64,000 nt of DNA from Zhihengliuella halotolerans (GCF_004217565.1 NZ_SHLA01000001.1:1860001-1924000), one strand, 5' to 3'. Numbered from the stretch's first letter, positions 26,381 to 36,728 are shown. Notes: generated from the letters alone by a model not told the origin. Translations and numbers: made by a program.

Positions 26381-27829
26381 TTAGGCGGCGGCCGGCTTCG
26401 GCACCAGCAGGGCCACGACGAAAGCGAGGGCGGCGATGCTCACGGAGATCCAGAGCGCGGGTCCGTAGCCGCCGTCGGCGGCGCGAGCCACGGTCGGGGC
26501 GACGAGGACGACGCCGAGGCTCGCCCCGATGCCGAACGAGGCGCCGTTGATCCCGGGCAGCGTTCCGGGCGCCTCCTTCGGCGACAGGAGCGCCGAGAGC
26601 CCGTTGATGGCCGTGAGGAAGAACCCGTTGTAGGTGATGCCCAGGGCGGCGACTGCTGCGAGGACAAGCCAGCGGTCCTCCACGAAGAACGCGGCCGACG
26701 CGGCGGCCAGCAACGTGGCGCCGGAACCGATGCGCAGGGTCGTGATCCATCCGATGCGAGCGGTCAGCCAGCCGGCGAAGGGCGCGGCGAAGACGCCGAT
26801 CAGGGCCGCCGGCGTGAGGTACAGGAGCGCGGCCGTTGACGGCTCGAGCCCGAACCCGTAGTCGGAGTCCTGGCTGAGGACCACGATCGTGAAGTTCATG
26901 GTCGCGAAGATGCCCGCCAGTGTCAGGACCGTGCAGGCGACGACGGTCCACACGGGACGGGAACGCAAGTGGTGCACGGCGATCAGGGGGCTGCTCCGGC
27001 GCTTCTCGACGAAGACGAAGGCGGCGAACGCGGCACCGGTGACCGCGAGCAGAGTGAGAGCCTTCGGCGAGCCCCAGCCGGATTCGGAACCGCTGTTAAC
27101 GAAGTACGTGAGGGCGATGAGGAAAGCGGAGAGCAGCGCCGCGCCCCACCAGTCCATACGTCCTGTGGAGGCCTGGGCGTGCTTGGCGGGCACGACGCGG
27201 ACGATGGCGACCGCCGCGACGACGGCCAGAGCGAGGATGACCCAGAAGATCGAGCGGAACCCGAAGGCCTCCGTCATCAAACCGCCCAGGTAGCCGTCGA
27301 AGCCGGCGACCCCGCCGTTGATGGAGGCCAGGACGCCCACCGAGGTGCCGAAGGCGGCGCGGGACAGGTTCTCCTGCATGACGATATAGCTCAGCCCGAA
27401 GATCGCGCTCGAGAAGCCCTGGAGGAAACGCCCGGCGACGAGGACCGGCAGCGTCGGGGCCAGCAGGCAGAGCACGGTGCCCAGCGACATGACGCCGATG
27501 ACCAGCAGCAGCGCCGTGCGCCGGCCGATGAAGTCGCTCCAGCGGCCCATCAGCGGGCCCGAGATCGCGCCGGCGAGGAAGAAGAGGGACTGCACCGGGG
27601 CGACGGATTCGGGGCCGACGCCGAAGTGCCGGGCGATATCGGGAAGCGCCGGCGTCACCATGGACGCGTTCAGCTGGAAGGAAACGACCCCCAGCAGCAG
27701 GACGGCCACGAGGACGGCGGTGGCCCGGCGTCCGCCGCTGCCGGCACCGTTCTCGGTTCCAGTCGCCGCGGCGCGCGCTGCGGCGACGGCTCCCCGGTCT
27801 GCACTCTGCGCGGTCACTGGTTCTGGCAC
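26381..27829 (-). CDS. MFS transporter, probable nucleoside importer
   Basis: 482 residues, 14 or so membrane segments with a polar 35-residue N-terminus. MGRWSDFIGRRTALL is the conserved loop 2-3 motif and GRFLQGFSSAIFG is in segment 4. The fold belongs to the DHA2-like MFS branch, usually drug efflux. Even so, the tight coupling to a nucleoside hydrolase and the shared promoter element point to nucleoside uptake, as for UriT of C. glutamicum. The start is GTG 27829 with GGAGAG upstream. The promoter and operator are at 27877-27911. Confidence 0.85.
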   Translation of the reverse strand: MPEPVTAQSADRGAVAAARAAATGTENGAGSGGRRATAVLVAVLLLGVVSFQLNASMVTPALPDIARHFGVGPESVAPVQSLFFLAGAISGPLMGRWSDFIGRRTALLLVIGVMSLGTVLCLLAPTLPVLVAGRFLQGFSSAIFGLSYIVMQENLSRAAFGTSVGVLASINGGVAGFDGYLGGLMTEAFGFRSIFWVILALAVVAAVAIVRVVPAKHAQASTGRMDWWGAALLSAFLIALTYFVNSGSESGWGSPKALTLLAVTGAAFAAFVFVEKRRSSPLIAVHHLRSRPVWTVVACTVLTLAGIFATMNFTIVVLSQDSDYGFGLEPSTAALLYLTPAALIGVFAAPFAGWLTARIGWITTLRIGSGATLLAAASAAFFVEDRWLVLAAVAALGITYNGFFLTAINGLSALLSPKEAPGTLPGINGASFGIGASLGVVLVAPTVARAADGGYGPALWISVSIAALAFVVALLVPKPAAA

Positions 27830-27849
27830 GGCTCTCCACTCCTTCGTGA

Positions 27850-27915
27850 GGTGATGTCCAACACTCTTGCGTGTGAGTTGTTATACAACCATGAATGACA
27901 ACTAAGTGCAATGCC
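27850..27915 (-). promoter_or_regulatory. Promoter plus GntR-type operator, copy A
   Basis: Read on the minus strand: TTGCAC (27911-27906), 17-bp spacer, TTGTAT (27888-27883). The perfect palindrome GTTGTATAACAAC (27889-27877) overlaps the -10 box. The whole 66-nt stretch is close to copy B at 36729-36794, with about 54 identical positions by hand count and 23 consecutive identical bases. It drives the MFS/nucleoside hydrolase operon. Binding by the adjacent GntR protein is inferred. Confidence 0.75.
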
Positions 27916-27987
27916 GTGACCGGACTTCTCGGTCCTCCTCACCTAGACTGAATGTGACCGCACCAACATTCGACGACTCGAGGTGGC

Positions 27988-28758
27988 ATGTACTCTCCCG
28001 GCGACTTCCCCTGGGCGCAGCCCGTCCAAGCGACCCCTGGGGTGCCCTTGCGTGTCGCCGCCTACTCGCGCATCTCCGAGGCGATCCGCGACGGCCAGCT
28101 GGCGCCGGGGGCACTCCTGCCGACGGAAAGCGAACTCGGCCAGCTGATGAGCGTCTCCCGGACCGTCGTCCGCGAGGCCCTCATGCTGCTCGAGGAAGAC
28201 GGCCTGGTGCGCGCCCGCCGCGGCGTCGGACGGTTCGTCTCCCCCTCGCTGCCCCGCATCGGCATCGAACGCGTCCACCCCTACGAGGACGTTTTCTCCC
28301 ACGAGGGCCGGCCCGCGGAGCTCGTCTCCCAGACGATCGCCCACCAGCCCGCGTCCGACTTCGTCTCCCAGCGGATCGGCCTCGCCAACGGCGCGGCGTC
28401 GATCCTGTTCGAATCCGTGCTCGCCCGCGCCGGAGAACCGGTCGCGCATCTGCAGGAGCACGTCGCCCTCTCATCAGTCGAGGGACCCGAGGCGATCATC
28501 GCTGCGACAACCGAGACCGAGTCTGAATCCACCCTGCTGGCGCGGCTCATCCGAGCCTTGGGACCGGGCTTCGGACGCGGGACGTGCGAGATCTCGGCGG
28601 CGCCAGTAGGGGCGACACGGGCCGAGCCGCTCGCCCTGGCCGCCGACGACCCGGTGCTCGTCCTGACGCAGACCGTGGCGCGCGGAAACGCCGGTTTCTA
28701 CCTCTCCAAGTGCGTGGTCCCCGCCCGCGCGGGGCACTTGACCCTCAAGCAGACCTGA
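27988..28758 (+). CDS. GntR family regulator (HutC/UTRA type), probable nucleoside repressor
   Basis: 256 residues. The N-terminal winged helix (about 25-95) is AYSRISEAIRDGQLAPGALL to VSRTVVREALMLLEEDGLVRARRGVGRFV. The C-terminal effector domain resembles UTRA (SILFESVLARAGEPVAHLQEHV; VLTQTVARGNAGFYLSKCVVP). It is divergent from the MFS/nucleoside hydrolase operon. Two matching GT-N3-AC palindromes in nucleoside-gene promoters suggest it senses a nucleoside or its metabolite. ATG 27988 has GAGGTG upstream, and TAGACT at 27944-27949 is a candidate -10 box. Confidence 0.88.
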   Translation: MYSPGDFPWAQPVQATPGVPLRVAAYSRISEAIRDGQLAPGALLPTESELGQLMSVSRTVVREALMLLEEDGLVRARRGVGRFVSPSLPRIGIERVHPYEDVFSHEGRPAELVSQTIAHQPASDFVSQRIGLANGAASILFESVLARAGEPVAHLQEHVALSSVEGPEAIIAATTETESESTLLARLIRALGPGFGRGTCEISAAPVGATRAEPLALAADDPVLVLTQTVARGNAGFYLSKCVVPARAGHLTLKQT

Positions 28759-28768
28759 CGGTCGCGGG

Positions 28769-29416
28769 TCAGGACTCGACCCCGTCGGGTGCCGGGCCGT
28801 GGGCCAGGCGACGGACCTGACGGCGCCGCAGCAGCGCGTAGATGATCCGGTCGATGAGGTAGCCGATCACGAAGGCGACCAGCACGGACACGACGACGGC
28901 GACCAGCTTGTGCTCCTCGAACCAGCGACCGGCGAGTGCGCCGATCGCCACCGAGTACGCAGCCCAGACGGTGCAGGCGATCGCATCGAGCATCGCGAAC
29001 CGGCGCCACGGGTATTTCGTCGCCCCGGCCGTGAAGTTCACCGCCGTGCGGCCCAGCGGGATGAACCGCGCGGTGAAGATGAGCAGTGCCCCGCGAACCA
29101 CGAGCTCCCTCCGCGCGAAGGCGAGCACCTTCCGCGCGCGCGGCCCCCGCATCCAGCGGACCCTGTCGACGCCGATGGCGGCTCCCATCCGGTAGGCCAC
29201 CTGATCGCCGATGAAGGCCCCGACGCCGCCGAGAACGGCGAGCAGCACGAGGTCCTGCGTTCCCGCCGTCACGGCGACGCTGGCGAGCCCGACGAGCAGC
29301 GACTCGCTGGGAACGATCGGGAAGAAGGCGTCGATCCCGCAGAAGAGGAAGACGACGCCGAGGACCCACCATTCCCCGGACGCGGCCATGATCGCGTCGT
29401 TGATCACCTCGAGCAC
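28769..29416 (-). CDS. DedA family membrane protein
   Basis: 215 residues, about five membrane segments. DedA (SNARE-associated) motifs are FFPIVPSESLLV near residue 32, GAFIGDQVAYRMGAAIG and FTARFIPLGRTAVNFTAG with the conserved Arg in the amphipathic region. Members are undecaprenyl-phosphate or phospholipid flippases. The GTG start at 29416 has AAAGGGG upstream. It is convergent with the GntR gene, with 10 nt between the stops. It may be read through from the deoA operon 148 nt upstream, but no functional link is obvious. Confidence 0.85.
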   Translation of the reverse strand: MLEVINDAIMAASGEWWVLGVVFLFCGIDAFFPIVPSESLLVGLASVAVTAGTQDLVLLAVLGGVGAFIGDQVAYRMGAAIGVDRVRWMRGPRARKVLAFARRELVVRGALLIFTARFIPLGRTAVNFTAGATKYPWRRFAMLDAIACTVWAAYSVAIGALAGRWFEEHKLVAVVVSVLVAFVIGYLIDRIIYALLRRRQVRRLAHGPAPDGVES

Positions 29417-29564
29417 GCGTGCCCCTTTGCTACTCGCCTGTGTCCTACAGCGCCTGCGCCCGATGCGGGCGGCGCCTCTCCTCTATTCTGACGCGTCACG
29501 GCCGCTTTCGGTTCCCCCTCAGGAAGGATTCAGGGGCGAGCCCGGGTCATCCCCCAGGTGCAGA

Positions 29565-30872
<1,308 letters not shown>

Positions 30873-30890
30873 GATGTGCCTTTCGGTGGG

Positions 30891-31301
30891 TCAGTACTCG
30901 ACGAGATCGTCCGGGCCGAACGCGTCCGGCAGGACCTGGTCCATGGTCTTGATCCCGCTGACGGTCATCAGCTCCATGCCCGGCGCGCGGTGCTCGAAGA
31001 GCAGCTGCCGGCACCGGCCGCACGGCATCAGGACCGCGCCGTCGCCGCCGACGCAGTAGAACGCGCGCAGTCGGCCGCCGCCCGTCATGTGCAGCTGCCC
31101 GATCATCGTGCACTCCGCGCAGAGGACGACGCCGTAGGCCGCGTTCTCGACGTTGCAGCCGCTGATGAGGCGCCCGTCGTCGGTCAGCGCGGCCGCTCCG
31201 ACGGGGAACTTCGAGTAGGGCGCATAGGCCCTGCGCATCGCGTCGACGGCGGCCTCCTGGAGGCGCCCCCAATCGGCGTCGGTCATCGTCTCGGTTTCCA
31301 C
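30891..31301 (-). CDS. cdd: Cytidine deaminase
   Basis: 136 residues, the short homotetrameric type. Motifs: APYSKFPVGAAALTDDG, NVENAAYGVVLCAECTMIG (catalytic Cys-Ala-Glu) and MPCGRCRQLLFE (zinc cysteines). It deaminates cytidine and deoxycytidine to uridine forms, the step before DeoA. It starts 3 nt after the stop of the upstream permease. Confidence 0.94.
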   Translation of the reverse strand: METETMTDADWGRLQEAAVDAMRRAYAPYSKFPVGAAALTDDGRLISGCNVENAAYGVVLCAECTMIGQLHMTGGGRLRAFYCVGGDGAVLMPCGRCRQLLFEHRAPGMELMTVSGIKTMDQVLPDAFGPDDLVEY

Positions 31302-31304
31302 GGG

Positions 31305-32576
31305 CTAATCCTTCACATACGGTTGGCCGGACGCCGCCGGAGCTCGCGAGGCCCCCACGAGCCCCGCGACAGCGAAGATCGTGATGACGTAGGGCAACAT
31401 CGCCAGGAACTGGCTCGGCACGTCGGTGCCGGCCTGGCTGAGCACGTATTGGAGGTTCGTCGCGAAGCCGAAGAGCAGCGAGGCGAAGAACGCCCCGATC
31501 GGATTCCAGCGCCCGAAGATCAGCGCGGCGAGGGCGATGAAGCCGGTGCCGGCCGTCATGTCGCGCGAGAACTGCGAGACGGAGACGAGCGTGTAGAAGC
31601 TGCCGCCGAGTCCCGCGACGGCACCGCCGATGAGCACGTTGATCACGCGGGTGCGGTTCACGTTGATGCCGACGGTGTCAGCCGCCTTGGGGTGCTCGCC
31701 GACGGCGCGCACGCGCAGGCCCCAGCGGGTCTTGTAGAGGCCGAACCACAACACGCCGACGGCGACGAACATCAAGTAGCCGAGGATCGTCTGGTTGAAC
31801 AGCAGCGGCCCCAGAATGGGGATCTCGCTCAGGCCCGGGATCGCGAACGAGGACAGGCGCGGCGGCGAGTTGAGGGCCCGGTTGCTTGAGAGGAGGGTTC
31901 CGAAGAGGAAGCCGGTGAGGCCGGAGACGAGCACGTTGAGCACGACGCCGACGATGATCTGATTCACACGGTATTTCACCGCGAACAGCGTCAGCAGGCT
32001 GGAGACGACGACGCCGCCGAGCGCCGCGGAGACCATCGCCCCGACCACCGAGCCGGAAAGCGAACCGCCCAGGGCCGCGGCGAAAGCGCCGAGGAGCAGC
32101 TGGCCCTCGATCGCGATGTTCACGACGCCGGAGCGCTCTGCCAGCACGCCGCCGAGCGATCCGTAGACCATCGGCAGCGCAAGGGCGAGCGAGCCAGTGA
32201 GCAGCGACAGCAGGGAGATGGCCGAGGCCCGGGAGGAACCGACGAGCCAGACGAGGATTCCGATCACGAACAGGAGCGCGAAGATCGCGGGAACCCATCC
32301 GGCCAGTCGTCGGGCCGTCTTCTCGCTCCAGAACGCGTAGGCCGCGCCGGCGACGAGCAGGATCGCGATGAGCCACCCGGTCGCGGTGACCGGAAGGGTC
32401 AGCAGCGGCAGCTGGACCGCGTCGCCTGCCGAGGAGAGGCGGAACGAAGCCGTCCCGCCCGGAGACAGGAAGCCGAAGAGCACGAGGGCGACGGCGGCGC
32501 CGAGCCCGTAGAGGGCGAGGGCCCGCTTGTTCATGACGTGGACCGCGCCGGTCGCGGAGGCGGTTGCAGTACTCAC
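31305..32576 (-). CDS. ABC transporter permease, nucleoside (BMP) type, second
   Basis: 423 residues with about ten membrane segments. It is of the RbsC-like BPD_transp_2 fold: SLGGVLAERSGVVNIAIEGQLLLGAF, GVVLNVLVSGLTGFLFG and RWGLRVRAVGEHPKAADTVGINV are the family signatures, shared with YufQ/NupC-type nucleoside permeases. GTG 32576 is chosen because it overlaps the stop of the preceding permease (GTGA); an internal ATG (MNKRALAL) is an alternative. It forms the heterodimeric channel with the other permease. Confidence 0.88.
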   Translation of the reverse strand: MSTATASATGAVHVMNKRALALYGLGAAVALVLFGFLSPGGTASFRLSSAGDAVQLPLLTLPVTATGWLIAILLVAGAAYAFWSEKTARRLAGWVPAIFALLFVIGILVWLVGSSRASAISLLSLLTGSLALALPMVYGSLGGVLAERSGVVNIAIEGQLLLGAFAAALGGSLSGSVVGAMVSAALGGVVVSSLLTLFAVKYRVNQIIVGVVLNVLVSGLTGFLFGTLLSSNRALNSPPRLSSFAIPGLSEIPILGPLLFNQTILGYLMFVAVGVLWFGLYKTRWGLRVRAVGEHPKAADTVGINVNRTRVINVLIGGAVAGLGGSFYTLVSVSQFSRDMTAGTGFIALAALIFGRWNPIGAFFASLLFGFATNLQYVLSQAGTDVPSQFLAMLPYVITIFAVAGLVGASRAPAASGQPYVKD

Positions 32577-33784
32577 TTCTCTCCTCCTCCGGTGGTGGCG
32601 GCGACCGCAACGGGCGCTTTCGGTTTCTTCCGTTTCCGCTGTCCGAGCCCGAACATCGAGCGCACGAGCGGCGGCGCCGCGATGAAGAGCACGATCAGAG
32701 ACTGCACGACGAGGACGATGTCGATCGGCGTACCGGTCGCGATCTGCATCGCACCGCCTCCGGCGCGGAAAGCGCCGAAGAGCAGCGACGCGAAGAACAC
32801 GCCGATCGGATTGGAGCGGCCGAGCAGCGCAACCGTGATTGCGTCGAAACCGATGGACGCCGCCACCGACTCGGTGAGGAAGCGCTCGGTGCCGTTGACC
32901 TGCGCGGCACCGGCGAGGCCGGCCATGGCACCCGCGATGACCATGGCCAGCACGGTGACCTTGAACGTGTTGATGCCGGCGGTGCGCGCGGCGTGGTGGT
33001 TGGAGCCGACCGCCTTGATCTCGAAGCCGAGCGTCGAGCGGTTCATGAGCCACCAGACGAACGCCGTGGCGGCCAGAGCGACGAGGAATCCGGCGTGCAG
33101 GCGGAAGTCCGGCCCGAGCAGCTCCGGGTACATCGCGGATTCATGCATGCGCGGGCTGACCGGGTTCGTCGAGCCGGGCCGCTGGAGCGCCGGGGTGCTC
33201 AGCAGGTAGCCGACGAGATTCAGCGCCACGTAGTTGAGCATGATCGTCAGGATCACCTCGTGCGCGCCCGTTCGCGCTTTGATCCAGCCGACGATCCCGC
33301 CCCAGAGCGCGCCGCCGAGAATGGAGCCGATGACGACGATCAGCAAGTGCACGGGCCAGGCGAGGTCGAGCGTGAAGCCGATCCACGTCGCGAAGATCGC
33401 GCCAAGGATGATCTGGCCCTGCGCGCCGATGTTGAACAGGCCCGCGCGGAACGCGACGGCCACACCAAGCGACGCCGTCAGCAGCGGGGTCGCGTAGGTG
33501 AGGGTCTCGGTCAGCGGCTTGATCATCGCCGCGAACGTGCCGGCGTCGTAGTTGAAGACCGCTCCCCGGAACATGGCCGCGTAGGAGCTCGCGGCCGCGT
33601 CCCACGCGGCGGCGAGCGTGTCGAGCGGGCGGGCGAAGAAGTAGGACGCGGACGACGCCGTCTTCTCGTCGGTGATGGCGATGAGGATGCCGCCGACGAC
33701 GAACGAGGCGAAGATCGCCAGCACGGAGATGAACGCGTTGGACCGACGCAACCGGTCGGTCAGAGATGGGGTGGTGGAACTCAT
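32573..33784 (-). CDS. ABC transporter permease, nucleoside (BMP) type, first
   Basis: 403 residues. A short basic N-terminus is followed by about ten membrane segments. GVAVAFRAGLFNIGAQGQIILGAI, GAHEVILTIMLNYVALNLVGYLL and LGFEIKAVGSNHHAARTAGIN match the YufP/NupB-type permease. A Lys/Ala-rich cytoplasmic tail ends the protein. ATG 33784 overlaps the ATPase stop (ATGA) and its own stop overlaps the next start (GTGA), so the three transporter genes are chained by 4-nt overlaps. Confidence 0.9.
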   Translation of the reverse strand: MSSTTPSLTDRLRRSNAFISVLAIFASFVVGGILIAITDEKTASSASYFFARPLDTLAAAWDAAASSYAAMFRGAVFNYDAGTFAAMIKPLTETLTYATPLLTASLGVAVAFRAGLFNIGAQGQIILGAIFATWIGFTLDLAWPVHLLIVVIGSILGGALWGGIVGWIKARTGAHEVILTIMLNYVALNLVGYLLSTPALQRPGSTNPVSPRMHESAMYPELLGPDFRLHAGFLVALAATAFVWWLMNRSTLGFEIKAVGSNHHAARTAGINTFKVTVLAMVIAGAMAGLAGAAQVNGTERFLTESVAASIGFDAITVALLGRSNPIGVFFASLLFGAFRAGGGAMQIATGTPIDIVLVVQSLIVLFIAAPPLVRSMFGLGQRKRKKPKAPVAVAATTGGGEK

Positions 33785-35361
33785 GCGATGCCTCCGGGCA
33801 GCTGCGGCTCGTCGTCTTCTTTCGTGGCCAGGTTGGCCGCTTCGGCCTCCGCGAAGGCCTCCTCGGCCGTCGAGCCGGCCATCATCAGGCCCAGCACGTC
33901 GCGGCTGGTGTTGCCGGGGACCAGGCCCATGACCTTGCCGTGGAAGAGCACGGCGATCCGGTCGCCGAGCTCGGCAACCTCGTCGAGCTCGGTCGAGACC
34001 ACGACGACGGGCACGTCCTTGTCGCGCTCGGCGAGGATGCGCCGGTGCAGGAACTCGATCGAGCCGACGTCGACGCCGCGCGTGGGCTGCGCCGCGATGA
34101 AGAGACTCAGATCGCGAGAGAACTCGCGGGCCAGGACGACCTTCTGCTGGTTTCCGCCGGAGAGTTGGCTGGCCGTGTGCATCGCCGACTGGGTCCGGAT
34201 GTCGAACTCCTCGATCTTTGCGTCGGCGTTCTCGGCGATGAACTTCGGCTGCAGGGAACCGCCCTTGGCGACCGGGGCGCGGTCGTAGCGGTTGAGCACG
34301 AGATTGTCGGCGATGGTGAAGTCGCCGATCACGCCGTCGGTGCTGCGGTCCTCGGGCACGTAGCCCACCCCGGAGTTGATGATCTCCTTCGTTGAGCGGC
34401 CGAGCAGTTCGCGTCCGTCGAGGCGGATGGAGCCCGTGGTGCGCTCGGTCAGGCCCATGATGGCCTCGACGAGTTCGGTCTGGCCGTTGCCCTGGACGCC
34501 GGCGACGGCGAGGATCTCGCCCCTCTTCACGTCGAGCGAGACATGGTCGAGGGTCGGGACGCCGAGGTCGTCGATGACGGTCAGATCGCGGATCTCGAGG
34601 GCGACGTCGCTGCCGTCCGAGTGCTGGCGGCCGAGCGAGAGGTCCACGGCGCGGCCGACCATGAGCGAGGCCAGTTCCATGGCGTCGGCGGTCGGGTCCG
34701 CGTTGCCGACGACCTTGCCGCGGCGGATCACCGTGATGTCGTCGGAGATGGCCTTGACCTCGCGCAGCTTGTGCGAGATGAAGATGATCGAGGTGCCGTC
34801 GGCCTTGAGCTGGCGGATGATGTCCATCAGCTCGTCGGTCTCCTTCGGCGTGAGCACCGCCGTCGGCTCGTCGAGGATGAGCAGGTCGGCCTTGCGGACG
34901 AGCGCCTTGATGATCTCGACGCGCTGCTGGACGCCGACGGGCAGCTCTTCGACGAGCGCGTCCGGGTCGACGTGGAATCCGTACTTCTCCGAGATCTCGC
35001 GGATCGCCTGGCGGGTCTTGTCGAGATCGAGGATGCCGGCCGCTTTGGTCCGTTCGTCGCCGAGGGCGACGTTCTCGGCGACCGTGAACACCGGAACGAG
35101 CATGAAGTGCTGGTGCACCATGCCGATACCCGCGGCCATCGCGTCCCCGGGGCCGCGGAAGTGCACCGGGGCGCCGTTGACGAGGATCTCGCCGGCGGTC
35201 GGCTCGTAGAGCCCGTAGAGCACGTTCATCAGTGTCGATTTGCCGGCGCCGTTCTCGCCGAGGAGGGTGTGCACTTTGCCCTCGTCGACGACCAGGTCGA
35301 TGCCGTCGTTGGCTACGAAGTCGCCGAAGGCCTTCGTGATGCCTTTGAGTTCCAGTTTCAT
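33781..35361 (-). CDS. ABC transporter ATP-binding protein, nucleoside type (two ATPase domains)
   Basis: 526 residues, two ABC domains in tandem as in YufO/RbsA. Domain 1 has Walker A GENGAGKSTLMN (near 36-47), a degenerate signature LPVGVQQRVEI and Walker B LLILDEPTAVL. Domain 2 has a degenerate Walker A GVQGNGQTEL and a full signature LSGGNQQKVVLARE near 395. One catalytic site per pair is thus probably impaired, usual for this family. It energises the two permeases. The upstream BMP gene is separated by a strong hairpin. Confidence 0.93.
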   Translation of the reverse strand: MKLELKGITKAFGDFVANDGIDLVVDEGKVHTLLGENGAGKSTLMNVLYGLYEPTAGEILVNGAPVHFRGPGDAMAAGIGMVHQHFMLVPVFTVAENVALGDERTKAAGILDLDKTRQAIREISEKYGFHVDPDALVEELPVGVQQRVEIIKALVRKADLLILDEPTAVLTPKETDELMDIIRQLKADGTSIIFISHKLREVKAISDDITVIRRGKVVGNADPTADAMELASLMVGRAVDLSLGRQHSDGSDVALEIRDLTVIDDLGVPTLDHVSLDVKRGEILAVAGVQGNGQTELVEAIMGLTERTTGSIRLDGRELLGRSTKEIINSGVGYVPEDRSTDGVIGDFTIADNLVLNRYDRAPVAKGGSLQPKFIAENADAKIEEFDIRTQSAMHTASQLSGGNQQKVVLAREFSRDLSLFIAAQPTRGVDVGSIEFLHRRILAERDKDVPVVVVSTELDEVAELGDRIAVLFHGKVMGLVPGNTSRDVLGLMMAGSTAEEAFAEAEAANLATKEDDEPQLPGGIA

Positions 35362-35419
35362 GGGGTCTTCCCGAGCGTTGTTGCCATGGCCTGTGTGAGT
35401 TGCCGCCGCCGAGACGTGC

Positions 35420-35456
35420 GTGCGGCCGGGGGCGATCCATTCGCCCCCGGCCGCAC
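35420..35456 (-). terminator. Intra-operon hairpin after the BMP lipoprotein gene
   Basis: GTGCGGCCGGGGGCGA and TCGCCCCCGGCCGCAC form a perfect 16-bp stem with a 5-nt loop, right after the BMP stop. It probably reduces read-through or protects the mRNA 3' end, so the binding protein is made in excess over the ABC subunits. Confidence 0.75.
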
Positions 35457-35476
35457 GCCGTCGTCCGGACGGTGGA

Positions 35477-36538
35477 TCAGTCGAGCGGGTCGACCTCGCC
35501 GGCGATGATCTCCGCGCGCAGCGCGTCGAGCTCGCCCTGCAGGCCGTCGGGCAGGTCGGCCTCGAAGTCGTAGAACGGGGCGATGCCGACGCCCTCGTTC
35601 TCCAAGGTGCCGACGTACGCCTCGGAGGCGAACTCCTCGTTGACGTCCTGCTCGATGGACTCGAACACGGTCAGGCCCATGTTCTTCATGACGGAGGTCA
35701 GCACCGCGGTGTCGCCGCCGTTGGCGTACTCGTGGCCGTCGGTGTCGACCCAGACGACGGCGTCGTCTTCGCTGGCCGACTCGTTCACGGCATCGACCGC
35801 GGTCTGGCCCAGCGGACCGGCGACGGGCATCAGCACGTCCACGCCGGACTGCAGGAAGTTCTCCGAGATCTGCTTGGCCTTGACGGTGTTCGAGAAGTCG
35901 CCGACGAAGGTGTCCACACCCTCGACCTCGACGTCGGCGTCGTTGTCCTCGTTGTAGCGTTCGACGCCATTCTCGAAGCCGAACATGAAGTCGGTCACCG
36001 TGCTGATCTCGGCACCGCCGAAGGTTCCGACCTTGCCGGACTTCGAGTAAGCGGCCGCAACATAGCCGGCCAGGTAGGCTGCCTCAGCCGTGTTGTAGTT
36101 CAGGGTGCGCATGTTCTCCGGGACCGTTTCGTAGCCGTAGTCCACGACCGCGAACTTGGTCTCCGGGTTGGCTTCCGCAGCATTGAGCGGTAGATCCTCG
36201 AACATGAAGCCGGCCGTGATGATCATGTTGCAGCCGGCGTCGACCATCTGGTCGATGTTCGGGCCCATGTCGGTCGAGGCGTTCGACTCCGCCTCGCGGG
36301 TCTCGACGCCGAGCTCGTCCTTGGCCCGGGTGAGGCCCTCGTGGGACGCCTGGTTGAACGAACCGTCGTCGAAGCCGCCTTCATCGGAGACCATGCACGC
36401 GGTGTAGTCGATCGGCTCGACGTCGCCCCCGTTGCCCTCCTCGGGTGCGGCGCCACAGGCCGACAGGACCAGCGCGGAGACGCCGAGAACGGCGGCGGCG
36501 ACGCCAGTGGACCTCTTGATACGCAGTGAATTCTTCAA
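35477..36538 (-). CDS. BMP family nucleoside-binding lipoprotein
   Basis: 353 residues. The lipoprotein signal peptide ends in LSAC (Cys28). The mature BMP/PnrA fold shows VSDEGGFDDGSFNQASHEGL, FAVVDYGYETVPENMRTLNYNTAEAAYLAGYVAA and GTFGGAEISTVTDFMFGFENGV. It captures nucleosides outside the membrane for the ABC transporter encoded downstream. The start codon is TTG at 36538, five nt after GGAGG, an unusual start for such a highly used protein. The 5' leader is long and structured, with a GntR-type operator at its promoter. Confidence 0.92.
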   Translation of the reverse strand: MKNSLRIKRSTGVAAAVLGVSALVLSACGAAPEEGNGGDVEPIDYTACMVSDEGGFDDGSFNQASHEGLTRAKDELGVETREAESNASTDMGPNIDQMVDAGCNMIITAGFMFEDLPLNAAEANPETKFAVVDYGYETVPENMRTLNYNTAEAAYLAGYVAAAYSKSGKVGTFGGAEISTVTDFMFGFENGVERYNEDNDADVEVEGVDTFVGDFSNTVKAKQISENFLQSGVDVLMPVAGPLGQTAVDAVNESASEDDAVVWVDTDGHEYANGGDTAVLTSVMKNMGLTVFESIEQDVNEEFASEAYVGTLENEGVGIAPFYDFEADLPDGLQGELDALRAEIIAGEVDPLD

Positions 36539-36555
36539 TGTTCCTCCGTTGAACT

Positions 36556-36654
36556 AGCCCCTCATGACCACCTTCCGGAACGGGTCTCGGGACACCGGTG
36601 CGAGTCGGCGGGAGACCCGGCAGGGGCTGCGGATGCGTCCCCACCGAAGGTGGT
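36556..36654 (-). promoter_or_regulatory. Structured 5' leader with crossing inverted repeats (candidate riboswitch)
   Basis: Three complementary pairs are seen: AGCCCCT 36556-36562 with AGGGGCT 36622-36628, ACCACCTTC 36567-36575 with GAAGGTGGT 36646-36654, and CGGGTCTC 36581-36588 with GAGACCCG 36612-36619. The first two cross each other, so they are either mutually exclusive or form a pseudoknot; the third nests inside both. The region lies in the transcribed leader, ending 17 nt before the TTG start. It matches no riboswitch class that I know. Confidence 0.5.
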
Positions 36655-36728
36655 GAATGTAACAAAGAGTAACGCCCTTGCGTGCGTCCTGTCAGCCTAT
36701 CGCCGCGGAAAACGGGCGATCCGATGTT

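Noticed and set aside
32573-35440. A 955-residue fused reading frame ending in the first ABC permease
   Set aside because: Only the last 403 residues are a real protein (start ATG 33784). The upstream part is an Arg-rich shadow of the ATPase gene, so it is not a fusion.
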